Below are positions 1-9,132 of a DNA stretch of 64,000 bases, piece by piece. Source of the stretch: Pelomonas cellulosilytica (GTDB lineage: Bacteria; Pseudomonadota; Gammaproteobacteria; Burkholderiales; Burkholderiaceae_C); contig NZ_JAJTWU010000001.1 of NCBI RefSeq assembly GCF_021353265.1, forward strand, positions 682,001 to 746,000. The letters run 5' to 3'. How positions within the stretch are numbered: the stretch's first letter is position 1; each line of letters starts with the position of its first letter. The notes below the pieces were generated by a model. That model saw only the letters and a list, made by a program, of their open reading frames with translations, was not told the DNA's origin and searched no databases. A program made the translations under genes and the position numbers.

Positions 1-2545
1 GCTCGATGACCCAGTCGCCGATTTGCACCGCCAGGCCGGACGTTTCCGTCAGCGGCAGGAAATGCGCGGGCGTCAGCAGGCCGCGCTCCGGGTGGCGCCA
101 GCGCAGCAGCGCTTCTGCGCCCATGACCAGGCCGGTGCGCAGGTCGATCTGCGGTTGGTAGTGCAGCTGCAGCTCGTCGTTGTCCAGCGCATGCTGCAGC
201 TGCGCCAGCGCGATGAGCGCGGCCTCGTCGCGCTGGTGCAGTGCGGGGTTGTGGAACTGCACGGAGCTGCGGCCCGCGTGCTTGGCCCGGTACAGCGCGT
301 GGCCGGCGTGGCGCAGCAGAGTTTCGGGGTCGGCGTCGTCCAGCGGGAACAGCGTCGCCCCCATGCTGGCGCCGATCTCCAGTGCCAGCCCGTCGCCAAC
401 GCGGCTCTCGCGGATGGCCACCGGCGTGGATAGCAGGCCCAGCAGCCGGTCGACGGCGCGCTGGCCTTCCTCGGGTGTCTGAACGCGCAGCAGCACGCCG
501 AACTCATCGCCGTGCAGCCGTGCGAGCCGGTCGGCCGTGTCGGGCCGCGAGCCGCGCGCGCCGCGCAGTGTGGACTGCAGCCGGCCGCTGAGCTGCAGCA
601 GCACCGCGTCTGCCACCAATTGGCCGTGCTGGGCGTTCACGCTGGCGAAGTCGTCCAGGTCGATGACGCCGATGACGAGCTTGAAACCGTCGCGGTTGGC
701 TGCGGCCATTGCCTCGGGCAGCAGGCGCATGAATTCCTCGCGGTTGGGCAGGCCGGTGGCGAGGTCGTAGCGCAGGCTGCGGCGCAGCAGCTCCTGCTGG
801 CGCAGGCTCTCGCCCAGGTCGCTGAGGCTCAGCAGCCGCCAGCGTGCCGGGGCGTCATCCGGTTCGGGCACGGGGCTGAGCCGGGCGGCGAAGACGTGGT
901 GGCCGCCGTCATCCAGCTCGGCCTGAAGCTGGCCGCTCCAGCTGCGGCCGGCCATCAGGGCGGCCTGGAGATCGCCCGGCTGGTAACCGCTGCGCTGCAG
1001 GTTGGCCACGCTCAGCGGCGCCGCCAGCCGGCCGATCAGCGTCTCGCGGGTGGCGTGCAGGATCTCGCAGCCGGCGGGGTTGACCTCGACGATACGCCAT
1101 TGCATGTCGACGATGACGAGGCCCTCCGTTGCCTGCTGGAACAGCGTGGCCGAGAGCCGCTCGCGCTCCTCGGAAGCGTGGCGCCAGCTCACGTCGGCCA
1201 GGGTCATGACGAGGTTGCGGGCGCGCCCCTTGCGGTCGCGCTGCGGCACATGGGCCTGCAGCTCGTGCCAGCGCCAGTCGCCGCCATCGGCTGCGATGCG
1301 CAACGACAGGCCCAGGCGGTCGTTGCCGGGCCGGCCCAGCAGTTCGCGCAACGCGCGGCGCGACAGCTCGCGGTCGCGCGGGTGCACGGCCCGCATCCAG
1401 TCCAGCGGGCCGTCGCTGGGCGCGGCGCCGGGTTCGGTCGTTAGCGCGACCCAGCGGGCAGACGCATGGCGCCGGCTGCTGGGCAGGCGCCATTCGGCGA
1501 GCGCCAGGCCCTGGGCGTCGAGCGCGGTTCGCCAGCCGTCGCGGTCACGGAGGCGGTGCTGGCTCAGCGCGATGACGGTTAGCGGCAGCAGGGCCAGCAC
1601 GCCGCCGGCGACGTGGCTCAGTAGCCCCCCTGGCGTTCCCAGGGCCCACAGCGCCAGCAGGCCCACGCCCAGCTGCGCGTTGTGGCGGGGCGACGCCTGC
1701 CATGCGTGCAGGCATAGCAGCAGTTGCGGCGCCAGCAGCAGGGCCGGGTTGGCGGACAGCTCGTGTTGCGCAGCCTGCAGCATCACCGCGATGGCCGCCA
1801 GCGCCAGGCCCGGCCAGCGTTCGTCGCGCTGGGGGCGTTGTGAGCCGGCTTGCAGTGCCGTCCCGGCGGCCAGCAGCGCCAGCGCCCAGGCGCCGCCCAG
1901 TTGCAGCGCAACGGCCCCCGCCTCGGGGCGAGGCACGCCTCCGGCCAGTTGCATCGCCAAGGCCGACAGGCCCGCCAGCAGTGGCACCACGATGCCGGCG
2001 AGCAGCCCGAACAGGCCGATATCGCGACGACCGGCCAGCCGACCCGTCAGGCCCAAGCGGCGCATCAGCGTGCGGTTGAGTCCGGCAGCCACCAGCGGCA
2101 GGGCCAGCGTGCCGAGCAGCGGCGGGGACGCCAGCAGGCTCAGCGGGCTGGTGCCTGGCACGGCCAGCAGCGGGACGCTGCAGCCGAGCAGCAGCCCGGG
2201 CATCACGGCCGGCAACACCCAGGCGCCGAGCCGCCACAGCGTCGTCAATCCCAGCGCGACGATCAGCATGGGCAGGAACCATCCCGCCGCCGGCAGGCTG
2301 CCGGCGGGTTGAGGCAGGCGCAGCGCGGCGGGCAGCATCTGGCCGGCCAGCACCCAGGCGATCACGATGCCGCCCATCAACCCGGCCAATGCGGCCAGGC
2401 CCACGCGTCGCAGCCGCCGCGAACCACGTCGGTCCTTGATCCGGCGCGGCCCTGGCGGCAGCGTCGTGGTGGAACCCGGGTCCGACGCCGTCACGCCTGA
2501 AAGGCGGGTATCGAGGGAGTCGCCGAGGCTGGAACTCAGGTCCAT
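1..2545 (-). CDS. Membrane PAS-GGDEF-EAL signalling protein (3' end outside window)
   Basis: Putative cyclic-di-GMP synthase/phosphodiesterase in the inner membrane. Reading from an ATG at 2545, a short charged N-terminus (about 40 residues) is followed by a hydrophobic multi-helix region (about residues 40-320), then two PAS-like segments, the second starting near residue 465 (FQQATEGLVIVD). A GGDEF domain begins near residue 595 (ATGLPNREEF) with signature RLHGDEFGVLL, so the first Gly of GGDEF is His. The EAL domain starts near residue 800 with an intact GAEALLRW. The gene runs off the left edge inside EAL, so the remaining catalytic residues cannot be judged. Diguanylate cyclase activity is uncertain because of the HGDEF variant. 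The sensory membrane region has no family I can name. Confidence 0.9.
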   Translation of the reverse strand, partial: MDLSSSLGDSLDTRLSGVTASDPGSTTTLPPGPRRIKDRRGSRRLRRVGLAALAGLMGGIVIAWVLAGQMLPAALRLPQPAGSLPAAGWFLPMLIVALGLTTLWRLGAWVLPAVMPGLLLGCSVPLLAVPGTSPLSLLASPPLLGTLALPLVAAGLNRTLMRRLGLTGRLAGRRDIGLFGLLAGIVVPLLAGLSALAMQLAGGVPRPEAGAVALQLGGAWALALLAAGTALQAGSQRPQRDERWPGLALAAIAVMLQAAQHELSANPALLLAPQLLLCLHAWQASPRHNAQLGVGLLALWALGTPGGLLSHVAGGVLALLPLTVIALSQHRLRDRDGWRTALDAQGLALAEWRLPSSRRHASARWVALTTEPGAAPSDGPLDWMRAVHPRDRELSRRALRELLGRPGNDRLGLSLRIAADGGDWRWHELQAHVPQRDRKGRARNLVMTLADVSWRHASEERERLSATLFQQATEGLVIVDMQWRIVEVNPAGCEILHATRETLIGRLAAPLSVANLQRSGYQPGDLQAALMAGRSWSGQLQAELDDGGHHVFAARLSPVPEPDDAPARWRLLSLSDLGESLRQQELLRRSLRYDLATGLPNREEFMRLLPEAMAAANRDGFKLVIGVIDLDDFASVNAQHGQLVADAVLLQLSGRLQSTLRGARGSRPDTADRLARLHGDEFGVLLRVQTPEEGQRAVDRLLGLLSTPVAIRESRVGDGLALEIGASMGATLFPLDDADPETLLRHAGHALYRAKHAGRSSVQFHNPALHQRDEAALIALAQLQHALDNDELQLHYQPQIDLRTGLVMGAEALLRWRHPERGLLTPAHFLPLTETSGLAVQIGDWVIE

Positions 2546-2727
2546 GGCTCAGGTAGCCGCGCCCTGCGGATTCGGCGGGCAGAGGCGATGGAGGTGGTTG
2601 GCCAGAAGCCTCATTTCGTCGTTGCCTGCCCATGTCGTGCCCGGTTGAAACTCCTGGCAAGGCGGTGCAAGCGGTGTGACGAAAAGCATGCGGCCGAGTT
2701 TAGGGCGTGGGGCCGCAGCAAAAGAAA

Positions 2728-2750
2728 AGGGCCATCCCGAGGATGGCCCT
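2728..2750 (-). terminator. Rho-independent terminator of the hns-like gene
   Basis: Perfect 10-bp inverted repeat (AGGGCCATCC / GGATGGCCCT) with a 3-nt loop, followed on the minus strand by TTTTCTTTT. It lies 57 bp beyond the stop codon of the H-NS-like gene. Confidence 0.85.
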
Positions 2751-2806
2751 GATTTGTGGGGGTGCGCTTGGCTGGGCGCGCCGCCGTTTCGGCGGATTAA
2801 GCCGGC

Positions 2807-3103
2807 TCAAACGGCAAAGTCGGTCAGCTTGGCGCCGCCGGCGATCGCCGCCTTCAGCCATTTCGGTTGCAGGCCGCGGCCGCTCCAGGTTTCGCCGGTG
2901 GCCTGGTTGCGATACTTGGCGGCCACCTTGGACACCTTGGCCGGCTTGGGTGTGCGCGTGCTCAGATCCGCCACCGTCAGGCCATATTCGCTCATCAAGG
3001 TTTTGACCTTGGAGATGGCTTCGGTGCGTTCCTTCTCCTTGGTTTGATTGATCTGTTCATCCAGCGCGGCGCGTTGGGCCAGGAGTTCCTTGAGACTGGA
3101 CAT
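2807..3103 (-). CDS. H-NS family nucleoid-associated protein
   Basis: Small DNA-binding protein of 98 residues that should bind AT-rich DNA and silence genes as an oligomer. The N-terminal half (1-45) is a charged coiled-coil oligomerisation segment. The C-terminal half has the family signature YRNQATGETWSGRG (64-77), followed by PKWL. The short length is typical of Burkholderiales H-NS/Bph3-like proteins rather than the 137-residue enteric protein. A good ribosome-binding site (AGAGGAA on the minus strand) precedes the ATG. It has its own promoter and terminator and so appears monocistronic. Confidence 0.93.
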   Translation of the reverse strand: MSSLKELLAQRAALDEQINQTKEKERTEAISKVKTLMSEYGLTVADLSTRTPKPAKVSKVAAKYRNQATGETWSGRGLQPKWLKAAIAGGAKLTDFAV

Positions 3104-3206
3104 GCTGCTATTCCTCTTGCGATTTGAGCGTTGAGACTCGCGGCGGTGGCCGCTGCGGCCTCGGAGCAGGCCGGCACACGAGCCGGCGAATATCTCCGTG
3201 GGGCGA

Positions 3207-3235
3207 ATTAAATCGCGAGGAGGGGGTTAATGCAA
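3207..3235 (-). promoter_or_regulatory. Sigma-70-type promoter of the hns-like gene
   Basis: On the minus strand TTGCAT (3230-3235) is separated by exactly 17 bp from TTTAAT (3207-3212), a five-of-six match to TATAAT. The start would lie about 96 nt before the H-NS ATG. It sits in the 300-bp gene-free stretch 3104-3406. Apart from this promoter and the hairpin at 3335-3367 I see nothing there. Confidence 0.6.
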
Positions 3236-3334
3236 GGGTTTTCGTGGGCGCCCCGCTACGGGTTTTCATTTGGAGCCCGCAGTTTGCAAACCGCAGCTGG
3301 CTCGCCACATGGTCGGCGCTGCGCTGCAGATACT

Positions 3335-3367
3335 CCAAGGGCCGGCGACTTGCGTCCCGGCCCTTGG
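3335..3367 (-). terminator. Hairpin downstream of yggX, possible terminator
   Basis: Perfect 11-bp inverted repeat (CCAAGGGCCGG / CCGGCCCTTGG) with an 11-nt loop, 40 bp past the yggX stop. No T-tract follows on either strand, so intrinsic termination is uncertain. It could instead stabilise the mRNA 3' end. Confidence 0.4.
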
Positions 3368-3406
3368 CAATGTTTGCGAAGAAATGCGCAACAGCGGCGC
3401 TTTTAA

Positions 3407-3685
3407 TCAGTTGCTGGGCGGCACGTAGCCGGCGACGGCCTCGGCGCCGGTGCCGAAGAAGAATTGGTCGGCCTGGCGCATCAGGTATTGCCGGGCGCGC
3501 AGGTCGGCGAGGTTCAGCCGGTTTTCATTGACCAGCATGGTCTGGTGCTTCATCCACGCCGCCCAGGCTTCCTTGCTGACGTTTTCCCACACCTTCTTGC
3601 CCAGTTCGGTATGGATGGGATACGGCGGGAAGTCCAGCCCTTCGGCTTCCTTCTTCAGATAGGCACATTGGACGGTGCGGGGCAT
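3407..3685 (-). CDS. YggX family probable Fe(2+)-trafficking protein
   Basis: Small cytoplasmic protein (92 residues) of the YggX family, linked to iron handling and protection of Fe-S clusters from oxidation. The N-terminus [21 protein letters not shown] matches the family, including the conserved Cys7. [14 protein letters not shown] and the C-terminal [10 protein letters not shown] segment are also typical, and the length is normal. I chose the ATG at 3685 over the one six codons upstream because family members begin at M-x-R-T-V-x-C. It lies downstream of argA but behind a strong terminator, so it is probably transcribed separately. Confidence 0.93.
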   Translation of the reverse strand: MPRTVQCAYLKKEAEGLDFPPYPIHTELGKKVWENVSKEAWAAWMKHQTMLVNENRLNLADLRARQYLMRQADQFFFGTGAEAVAGYVPPSN

Positions 3686-3712
3686 GGCGGGCTCCTGAAA
3701 CACGGGAAAGAG

Positions 3713-3744
3713 AAACGGCTGGCACTTTAGCCTGCCAGCCGTTT
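3713..3744 (-). terminator. Rho-independent terminator of argA
   Basis: Perfect 12-bp inverted repeat (AAACGGCTGGCA / TGCCAGCCGTTT) with an 8-nt loop in the 85-bp argA-yggX gap. On the minus strand it is followed by a pyrimidine-rich CTCTTTCC run. Confidence 0.75.
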
Positions 3745-3770
3745 GGGTGAACTGCGTGGGGCTTCAGCCG

Positions 3771-5114
3771 TCAGCCGAATCGTTTGACGAGCACTAGCGA
3801 ACGCCGGTCCCAGTTGTATTTGCGCTTGCGTTCCTCGGGCAGCCATTCCGGGTCGACCTGCTGGAATCCGCGTTTGATGAACCAGTGCATCGTGCGTGTC
3901 GTCAGCACGAAGATGCTGTCAAGGCCCATGGCCTTGGCGCGCTGCTCGATGCGCTTCAGCAACCTGTCGCCGTCGCCCTGGCCCTGTACCTCGGCCGACA
4001 CCGTCAGCGCCGCCATTTCGGCCGTGCGGGCCTCGACATAGGGATATAGCGCCGCGCAGCCGAAGATGACGCCGTCGTGCTCGATGACGGTGTACAGCTC
4101 GGCGTCGCGTTCGATCTCCGTGCGGCTGCGCTTGACCAGTGTGCCGTCGCGCTCGAAGGGCTCGATGAGCTTGATGATGCCGGCCACGTCGTCGGAGCTG
4201 GCTTCGCGCAGGCTCTCCAGCTTTTCGTCGACGACCATGGTGCCGATGCCGTCATGGGTGTAGACCTCCTGCAGCAGCGCGCCGTCGGCCGAGAACGGGA
4301 TGATGTGGGAGCGCTCCACGCCAGCGCGGCAGGCCTCGGCGCAGTGGCGCAGGTAGAAAGCGGCGTCCGTGGTCTCGGGGTAAGGCGACGCCTTGGCGAG
4401 CATGCGTTCCGCATCGGCCAGCGCCAGCTCGGTGTCGATGGGGCTGTCGGGGTCGGCCGGGTTCTCGGGCACGCCGGCCGATTCGCAGACGAACAGTAGC
4501 TTGTCGGCCTGCAGCGCGATAGCGGTGGCCGTGGCCACGTCTTCCATGCTCAGGTTGAAGGCCTCGCCGGTGGGCGAGAAGCCGAACGGCGACAGCAGCA
4601 CGATGGCGCCGATGTCGATGGCGCGCTGGATCGCCGCGGCATCGACCTTGCGGACCAGGCCGGAGTGCTGGAAGTCCACGCCGTCGACGATGCCGACCGG
4701 CCGGGCGGTCAGGAAATTGCCGGAGACGACACGCACCGTCGCGTTGGCCATTGGCGTGTTGGGCAGGCCCTGGCTGAACGCGGCCTCGATCTCGAAGCGC
4801 AACTGCCCGGCGGCCTCCTGGGCACAGTCCAGCGCGACGGCATCGGTGATGCGGCGGCCGTGGCTGTAGCGCGGCTGCTGGCCCTTGGCGGCCAGCTGCT
4901 CGTTGACCTGAGGCCGGAAACCGTGCACCAGCACGATCTTGATTCCCATGGCGTGCAGGATGGCCAGATCCTGGACGAAGGCGTTCAGCTTGCCGGCGGC
5001 CACCAGCTCACCCGGCATGCCTACGACGAAGGTTTCGCCGCGGTAGGCGTGGATGTACGGCGCCACGGCGCGGAACCAAGGCACGAAGGTGTGGGGGAAG
5101 ACGAGGCCGGTCAT
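3771..5114 (-). CDS. argA: Amino-acid N-acetyltransferase (N-acetylglutamate synthase)
   Basis: First step of arginine biosynthesis: acetyl-CoA plus glutamate gives N-acetylglutamate. The protein (447 residues) has the ArgA two-domain layout. An N-terminal amino-acid-kinase-like domain shows IKIVLVHGFRPQVNEQL and FLTARPVGIVDGVD. A C-terminal GNAT domain shows VSAEVQGQGDGDRLLKRIE. Arginine feedback through the kinase-like domain is known for the family but not visible here. I chose the ATG at 5114 (MTGLVFPHTFVPWFR). A TTG 13 codons upstream would abut the divergent hrpA start. Only 38 bp separate argA from hrpA, so both promoters must overlap coding or start regions. Confidence 0.93.
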   Translation of the reverse strand: MTGLVFPHTFVPWFRAVAPYIHAYRGETFVVGMPGELVAAGKLNAFVQDLAILHAMGIKIVLVHGFRPQVNEQLAAKGQQPRYSHGRRITDAVALDCAQEAAGQLRFEIEAAFSQGLPNTPMANATVRVVSGNFLTARPVGIVDGVDFQHSGLVRKVDAAAIQRAIDIGAIVLLSPFGFSPTGEAFNLSMEDVATATAIALQADKLLFVCESAGVPENPADPDSPIDTELALADAERMLAKASPYPETTDAAFYLRHCAEACRAGVERSHIIPFSADGALLQEVYTHDGIGTMVVDEKLESLREASSDDVAGIIKLIEPFERDGTLVKRSRTEIERDAELYTVIEHDGVIFGCAALYPYVEARTAEMAALTVSAEVQGQGDGDRLLKRIEQRAKAMGLDSIFVLTTRTMHWFIKRGFQQVDPEWLPEERKRKYNWDRRSLVLVKRFG

Positions 5115-5152
5115 GGGGCGGGATTCTCGGGCCTGCGGGACAATCGGCTTCA

Positions 5153-8100
5153 ATGAATTCCGAACGACCCGAGAGCCGGTTGTCTCAACCGGCTCTTTCC
5201 ATTTCCTTCCCTGAAAGCCTGCCCGTCAGCGCGCGGCGCGACGAGATCGCGCAGGCGATGGCCGACCACCAGGTCGTCATCGTCTGCGGTGAGACGGGCT
5301 CCGGCAAGACGACGCAGCTCCCGAAAATCGCACTGGCGATGGGCCGCGGTCGCGTCAACGGCGGCGGGCTGATCGGCCACACTCAGCCGCGGCGCATTGC
5401 CGCCAGCAGCGTGGCCAAGCGCATCGCCGAGGAGCTGAAGACGCCGCTGGGCGAGGTGGTGGGCTACAAGGTCCGCTTCCAGGACCGGCTGTCCAAGGGC
5501 GCATCGGTCAAGCTGATGACCGACGGCATCCTGCTGGCTGAGACGCAGAGCGACCCGCTGCTGAAGGCCTACGACACGCTCATCATCGACGAGGCCCACG
5601 AGCGCAGCCTCAACATCGACTTCCTGCTGGGCTACCTGCGCGAGCTGCTGCCGCGCCGGCCGGACCTGAAGATTGTCGTCACGTCGGCCACCATTGATGC
5701 GGACCGGTTCGCGAAGCACTTCGAGTCGGCCAAGGGGCCGGCGCCGGTGCTGATGGTCAGTGGCCGCCTGTTCCCGGTGGAGCAGCGCTACCGCCCGTTC
5801 GAGGAAAGCCGCGAATACGACCTCAACAACGCTATCTGCGACGCGGTCGATGAGCTGTGGCGCGAGGGCGGCGGGGACGTGCTGGTGTTCCTGCCCGGCG
5901 AGCGCGAGATCCGCGAGGCGGCGGAGGCGCTGCGCAAGCATCACCCACCGGGCGTGGACATCCTGCCGCTGTTCTCGCGGCTCTCTGAAGCCGAGCAGAA
6001 CAAGGTGTTCGAGCCGCACGGCGCGCGCCGCATCGTGCTCGCCACTAACGTGGCCGAGACGTCGCTGACGGTGCCGGGCATCCGCTACGTCATCGACCCG
6101 GGCCTGGCACGCGTCAAGCGCTACAGCTATCGGAACAAGGTCGAGCAGTTGCTGATCGAGAACATCAGCCAGGCGGCGGCCAACCAGCGGGCGGGCCGCT
6201 GCGGGCGCGTCAGCAACGGCATTTGCGTGCGCCTGTACAGCGAGAAGGAATTCAACGAGCGGCCGAAGTTCACCGACCCGGAAATCCTGCGGTCGTCGCT
6301 CGCTGGCGTCATCCTGCGTATGAAGTCGCTGCACCTGGGCGATGTGGAGCGCTTCCCCTTCCTGGAAGCGCCAAGACCGAAGGCGATTGCCGACGGCTAC
6401 CAGCTGCTCAACGAGCTGGGGGCGACGGACGACAGCAACGAGCTGACCCCGCTGGGCAAGGAGCTGTCCCGCCTGCCGCTGGACCCGCGCGTGGGCCGCA
6501 TGATCCTGGAGGCGCGCACGCGTGACGCTCTGACCGAGGTGCTGGTCATCGCGTCGGCGCTGTCGGGCCAGGACGTGCGCGACCGCCCGCAGGAGGCGGC
6601 CCAAGCCGCCGACGAGAAGCACAAGAAGTTCGACGACGAGAAGTCGGAGTTCATGGGCTACTTGAAGCTGTGGAAGTGGCTGGGCGACAGCCGCGGTGGC
6701 GAGGGGGAACACAAGCTGTCGCACCGCAAGCAAGAGGCGCTGCTGCGCGAGAACTTCGTCAGCCCGCGCCGCGTGCGCGAGTGGCGCGACGTGCACTCTC
6801 AGCTGCAGACGGTCGTGGCCGAGCATGGCTGGAGGCTCAACCAGAGCGCCGCGACCTACGAGCAGATCCACCTGTCCATGCTGGCCGGTCTGCTGGGCAA
6901 CATCGGCCAGAAGAGCGATGACGAGGATTGGTACCTCGGCGCGCGCGGCATCAAGTTCTACCGCCATCCGGGCGCTCACCTGAGCAAGAAGCCGGGCCGC
7001 TGGATCGTTGCGGCCGAGCTTGTCGACACGTCGCGGCTGTACGGCCGTGGGCTCGCGAACATCGAGCCGCAGTGGCTGCCGCCCATCGCCGGCCACCTGA
7101 TCAAGACTCAGCTGCTGGAGCCGCACTGGGAGAAGAAGGCCGCGGAGGTCGTGGCGCTGGAGCGGGCGACGCTCTACGGCATCGTGCTGTACAGCAACAA
7201 GCGCGTGAACTTCGGTCGTGTCGATCCCAAGGCCGCTCGCGAGATCTTCATCCGCGAGGGGCTGGTCAACGACGAGCTGCCGGAAGACCTCGTCCGGCAA
7301 CTGCCGTTCATCGGCCACAACCGCCGCCAGATCAGCAAGGTCGAGGCGCTGGAGCACAAGTCGCGCCGCCAGGACGTGCTGGTCGACGATGAGCTGATCT
7401 ACGCCTTCTACGACGACAAGCTGCCGGCGCATGTGTTCAGCGGCGCCACGCTGCTGAAGTGGTGGCGCGAGGCGAGCAAGGGCAATGACAAGCTGCTGCA
7501 GCTCAGCCAGGACGAGCTGATGCGCCACGAGGCGTCGGGCGTCACGAGCGAAGCCTTCCCCAAGGTCATCCGCCTGGGCGGCGTGGACTGCGCGGCGACC
7601 TATCTGCACCAGCCTGGCGACGCGCGCGATGGTTTGACGGTCACCGTGCCCATCTTTGCGTTGAACCAGGTCAGCGAAGAGCGCGCCGAGTGGCTGGTGC
7701 CCGGCATGCTCGCCGCAAAAGTGACGGCGCTGCTGAAGAGCCTGCACCAGAAGCCGCGCGCGCGCCTGACACCGCTGCCGGACTTCGTCGCCGAGTTCAT
7801 CGAGCTGCAGCCGTTCTGCCAGGGTGGCCTGGTGGACACGCTGCTGCGCGCCGTGAAGGACCGCACCCAGCTCGCCGTTCAGCGCAACGATTTCAAGTTG
7901 GAGCAACTGGCACCGCACCTGTTCATGAACTTCCGCGTCGTCGACGAGCATGGCCGCCAGTTGGGCCAGGGGCGTCAGCTCGCGGCGCTGAAGGCCGAGC
8001 TGGGCGGGCAGGCGCGCTCCGCCTTCCAGGCACTCGCCGCCTTGAAGCTGCCCACCAAGGAAGAGGCGCCCAAGCCGGCACCCGCGCCGATGGCGGGCAA

Positions 8101-8998
8101 GGGCATACGCGCCGAGGTCGTCAAAAACCCAGAGCCGGCGCGTGATGCGAGCGCCGCCTACACCGACTGGACTTTCGGCGAGCTCCCCGAGCTGCTGGAA
8201 GTCCGTAAGGGCGGCCAGACGCTGATAGGCTTCCCGGCGCTAATCGACAAGGGCAACCATGTCGAGATCGAGGTGTTCGACGAGCCCGAGGTCGCCGCTG
8301 CCAGGCATCGCGCCGGCCTGCGCCGGCTGGTCGCGCTGCAGCTCAAGGAGCCGCTGAAGTTCCTCGAGAAGAACATCCCCGACCTGCAGCGCATGTCCGT
8401 CCTCTTCATGGGCCTGGGCACGGCCGAGGATCTGCGCGACCAGATCATCGGCGTCGCGCTGGACCGCGCCTTCCTGGCCGACCCGCTGCCCACCGACCCG
8501 ATCGGCTTTAAGAAGCGCATCGACGAGGGCCGCAGCCGGCTGAACCTGATTGCGCAGGAGGTGGCGCGTGCCGTGCACGCCGTGCTGCAGGAGCTGGCCA
8601 ACGCCAGCCGCAAGCTCAAGGACTCGCGACCGGCCAAGGACGTGGGTGACGATATCGCGGCGCAGCTGCAGCGGCTCGTGCCGAAGCGCTTCGCGCTGGA
8701 CACGCCGTGGCCGCAGCTGCAGCACCTGCCGCGCTACCTGAAGGCCGTCACCGCGCGGCTGGACAAGCTCCGTGCCGATGCCGCTCGCGACGCCAAGCTG
8801 ATGGCCGAGGTCAAGCCGCTGGAGCAGCGCTACACCCGGCGCGTCGCCGAACTGAAGGGCGTGAAGGACGCCCGGCTGGACGACTTCCGCTGGCAACTGG
8901 AGGAACTGCGCGTCAGCCTGTTCGCGCAGGAGCTGCGAACGCCGCAGCCGGTCAGCGTCAAGCGGCTGGACAAGGTCTGGACTCAGCTGACTGGCTGA
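5153..8998 (+). CDS. hrpA: ATP-dependent RNA helicase HrpA
   Basis: Large DEAH-box RNA helicase (1281 residues, usual for bacterial HrpA). Walker A GETGSGKT spans residues 46-53, DEAH lies at 146-149 in IIDEAHERSLNIDF, motif III is SATIDADRF, and motif VI QRAGRCGR lies near 345-352. A long C-terminal region of the HrpA-specific type (DUF3418) follows. HrpA in E. coli acts on mRNA processing and rescue of stalled ribosomes. The gene is divergent from argA. A 134-bp gap separates it from the next gene, in which I see no clear terminator. Confidence 0.95.
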   Translation: MNSERPESRLSQPALSISFPESLPVSARRDEIAQAMADHQVVIVCGETGSGKTTQLPKIALAMGRGRVNGGGLIGHTQPRRIAASSVAKRIAEELKTPLGEVVGYKVRFQDRLSKGASVKLMTDGILLAETQSDPLLKAYDTLIIDEAHERSLNIDFLLGYLRELLPRRPDLKIVVTSATIDADRFAKHFESAKGPAPVLMVSGRLFPVEQRYRPFEESREYDLNNAICDAVDELWREGGGDVLVFLPGEREIREAAEALRKHHPPGVDILPLFSRLSEAEQNKVFEPHGARRIVLATNVAETSLTVPGIRYVIDPGLARVKRYSYRNKVEQLLIENISQAAANQRAGRCGRVSNGICVRLYSEKEFNERPKFTDPEILRSSLAGVILRMKSLHLGDVERFPFLEAPRPKAIADGYQLLNELGATDDSNELTPLGKELSRLPLDPRVGRMILEARTRDALTEVLVIASALSGQDVRDRPQEAAQAADEKHKKFDDEKSEFMGYLKLWKWLGDSRGGEGEHKLSHRKQEALLRENFVSPRRVREWRDVHSQLQTVVAEHGWRLNQSAATYEQIHLSMLAGLLGNIGQKSDDEDWYLGARGIKFYRHPGAHLSKKPGRWIVAAELVDTSRLYGRGLANIEPQWLPPIAGHLIKTQLLEPHWEKKAAEVVALERATLYGIVLYSNKRVNFGRVDPKAAREIFIREGLVNDELPEDLVRQLPFIGHNRRQISKVEALEHKSRRQDVLVDDELIYAFYDDKLPAHVFSGATLLKWWREASKGNDKLLQLSQDELMRHEASGVTSEAFPKVIRLGGVDCAATYLHQPGDARDGLTVTVPIFALNQVSEERAEWLVPGMLAAKVTALLKSLHQKPRARLTPLPDFVAEFIELQPFCQGGLVDTLLRAVKDRTQLAVQRNDFKLEQLAPHLFMNFRVVDEHGRQLGQGRQLAALKAELGGQARSAFQALAALKLPTKEEAPKPAPAPMAGKGIRAEVVKNPEPARDASAAYTDWTFGELPELLEVRKGGQTLIGFPALIDKGNHVEIEVFDEPEVAAARHRAGLRRLVALQLKEPLKFLEKNIPDLQRMSVLFMGLGTAEDLRDQIIGVALDRAFLADPLPTDPIGFKKRIDEGRSRLNLIAQEVARAVHAVLQELANASRKLKDSRPAKDVGDDIAAQLQRLVPKRFALDTPWPQLQHLPRYLKAVTARLDKLRADAARDAKLMAEVKPLEQRYTRRVAELKGVKDARLDDFRWQLEELRVSLFAQELRTPQPVSVKRLDKVWTQLTG

Positions 8999-9132
8999 GT
9001 GCTCCGGGCTGCCGCGTCGTGCGGCCGAATGTGAGTTGCTGCACGCCAGGCAACGTTTGCAGAGGTCTGGGGTGGAAATCCGTCGCATTTCGGCGCCTGC
9101 ATTGGGGGCCGGCCACGCTGCGGTGGAGTCCA

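Noticed and set aside
5150-7951. 933-codon open frame on the minus strand opposite hrpA
   Set aside because: GC-rich coding DNA opens the antisense frame. The translation is low-complexity (Leu/Gln/Val/Arg-rich) and shows no motif, while HrpA on plus has all helicase motifs.
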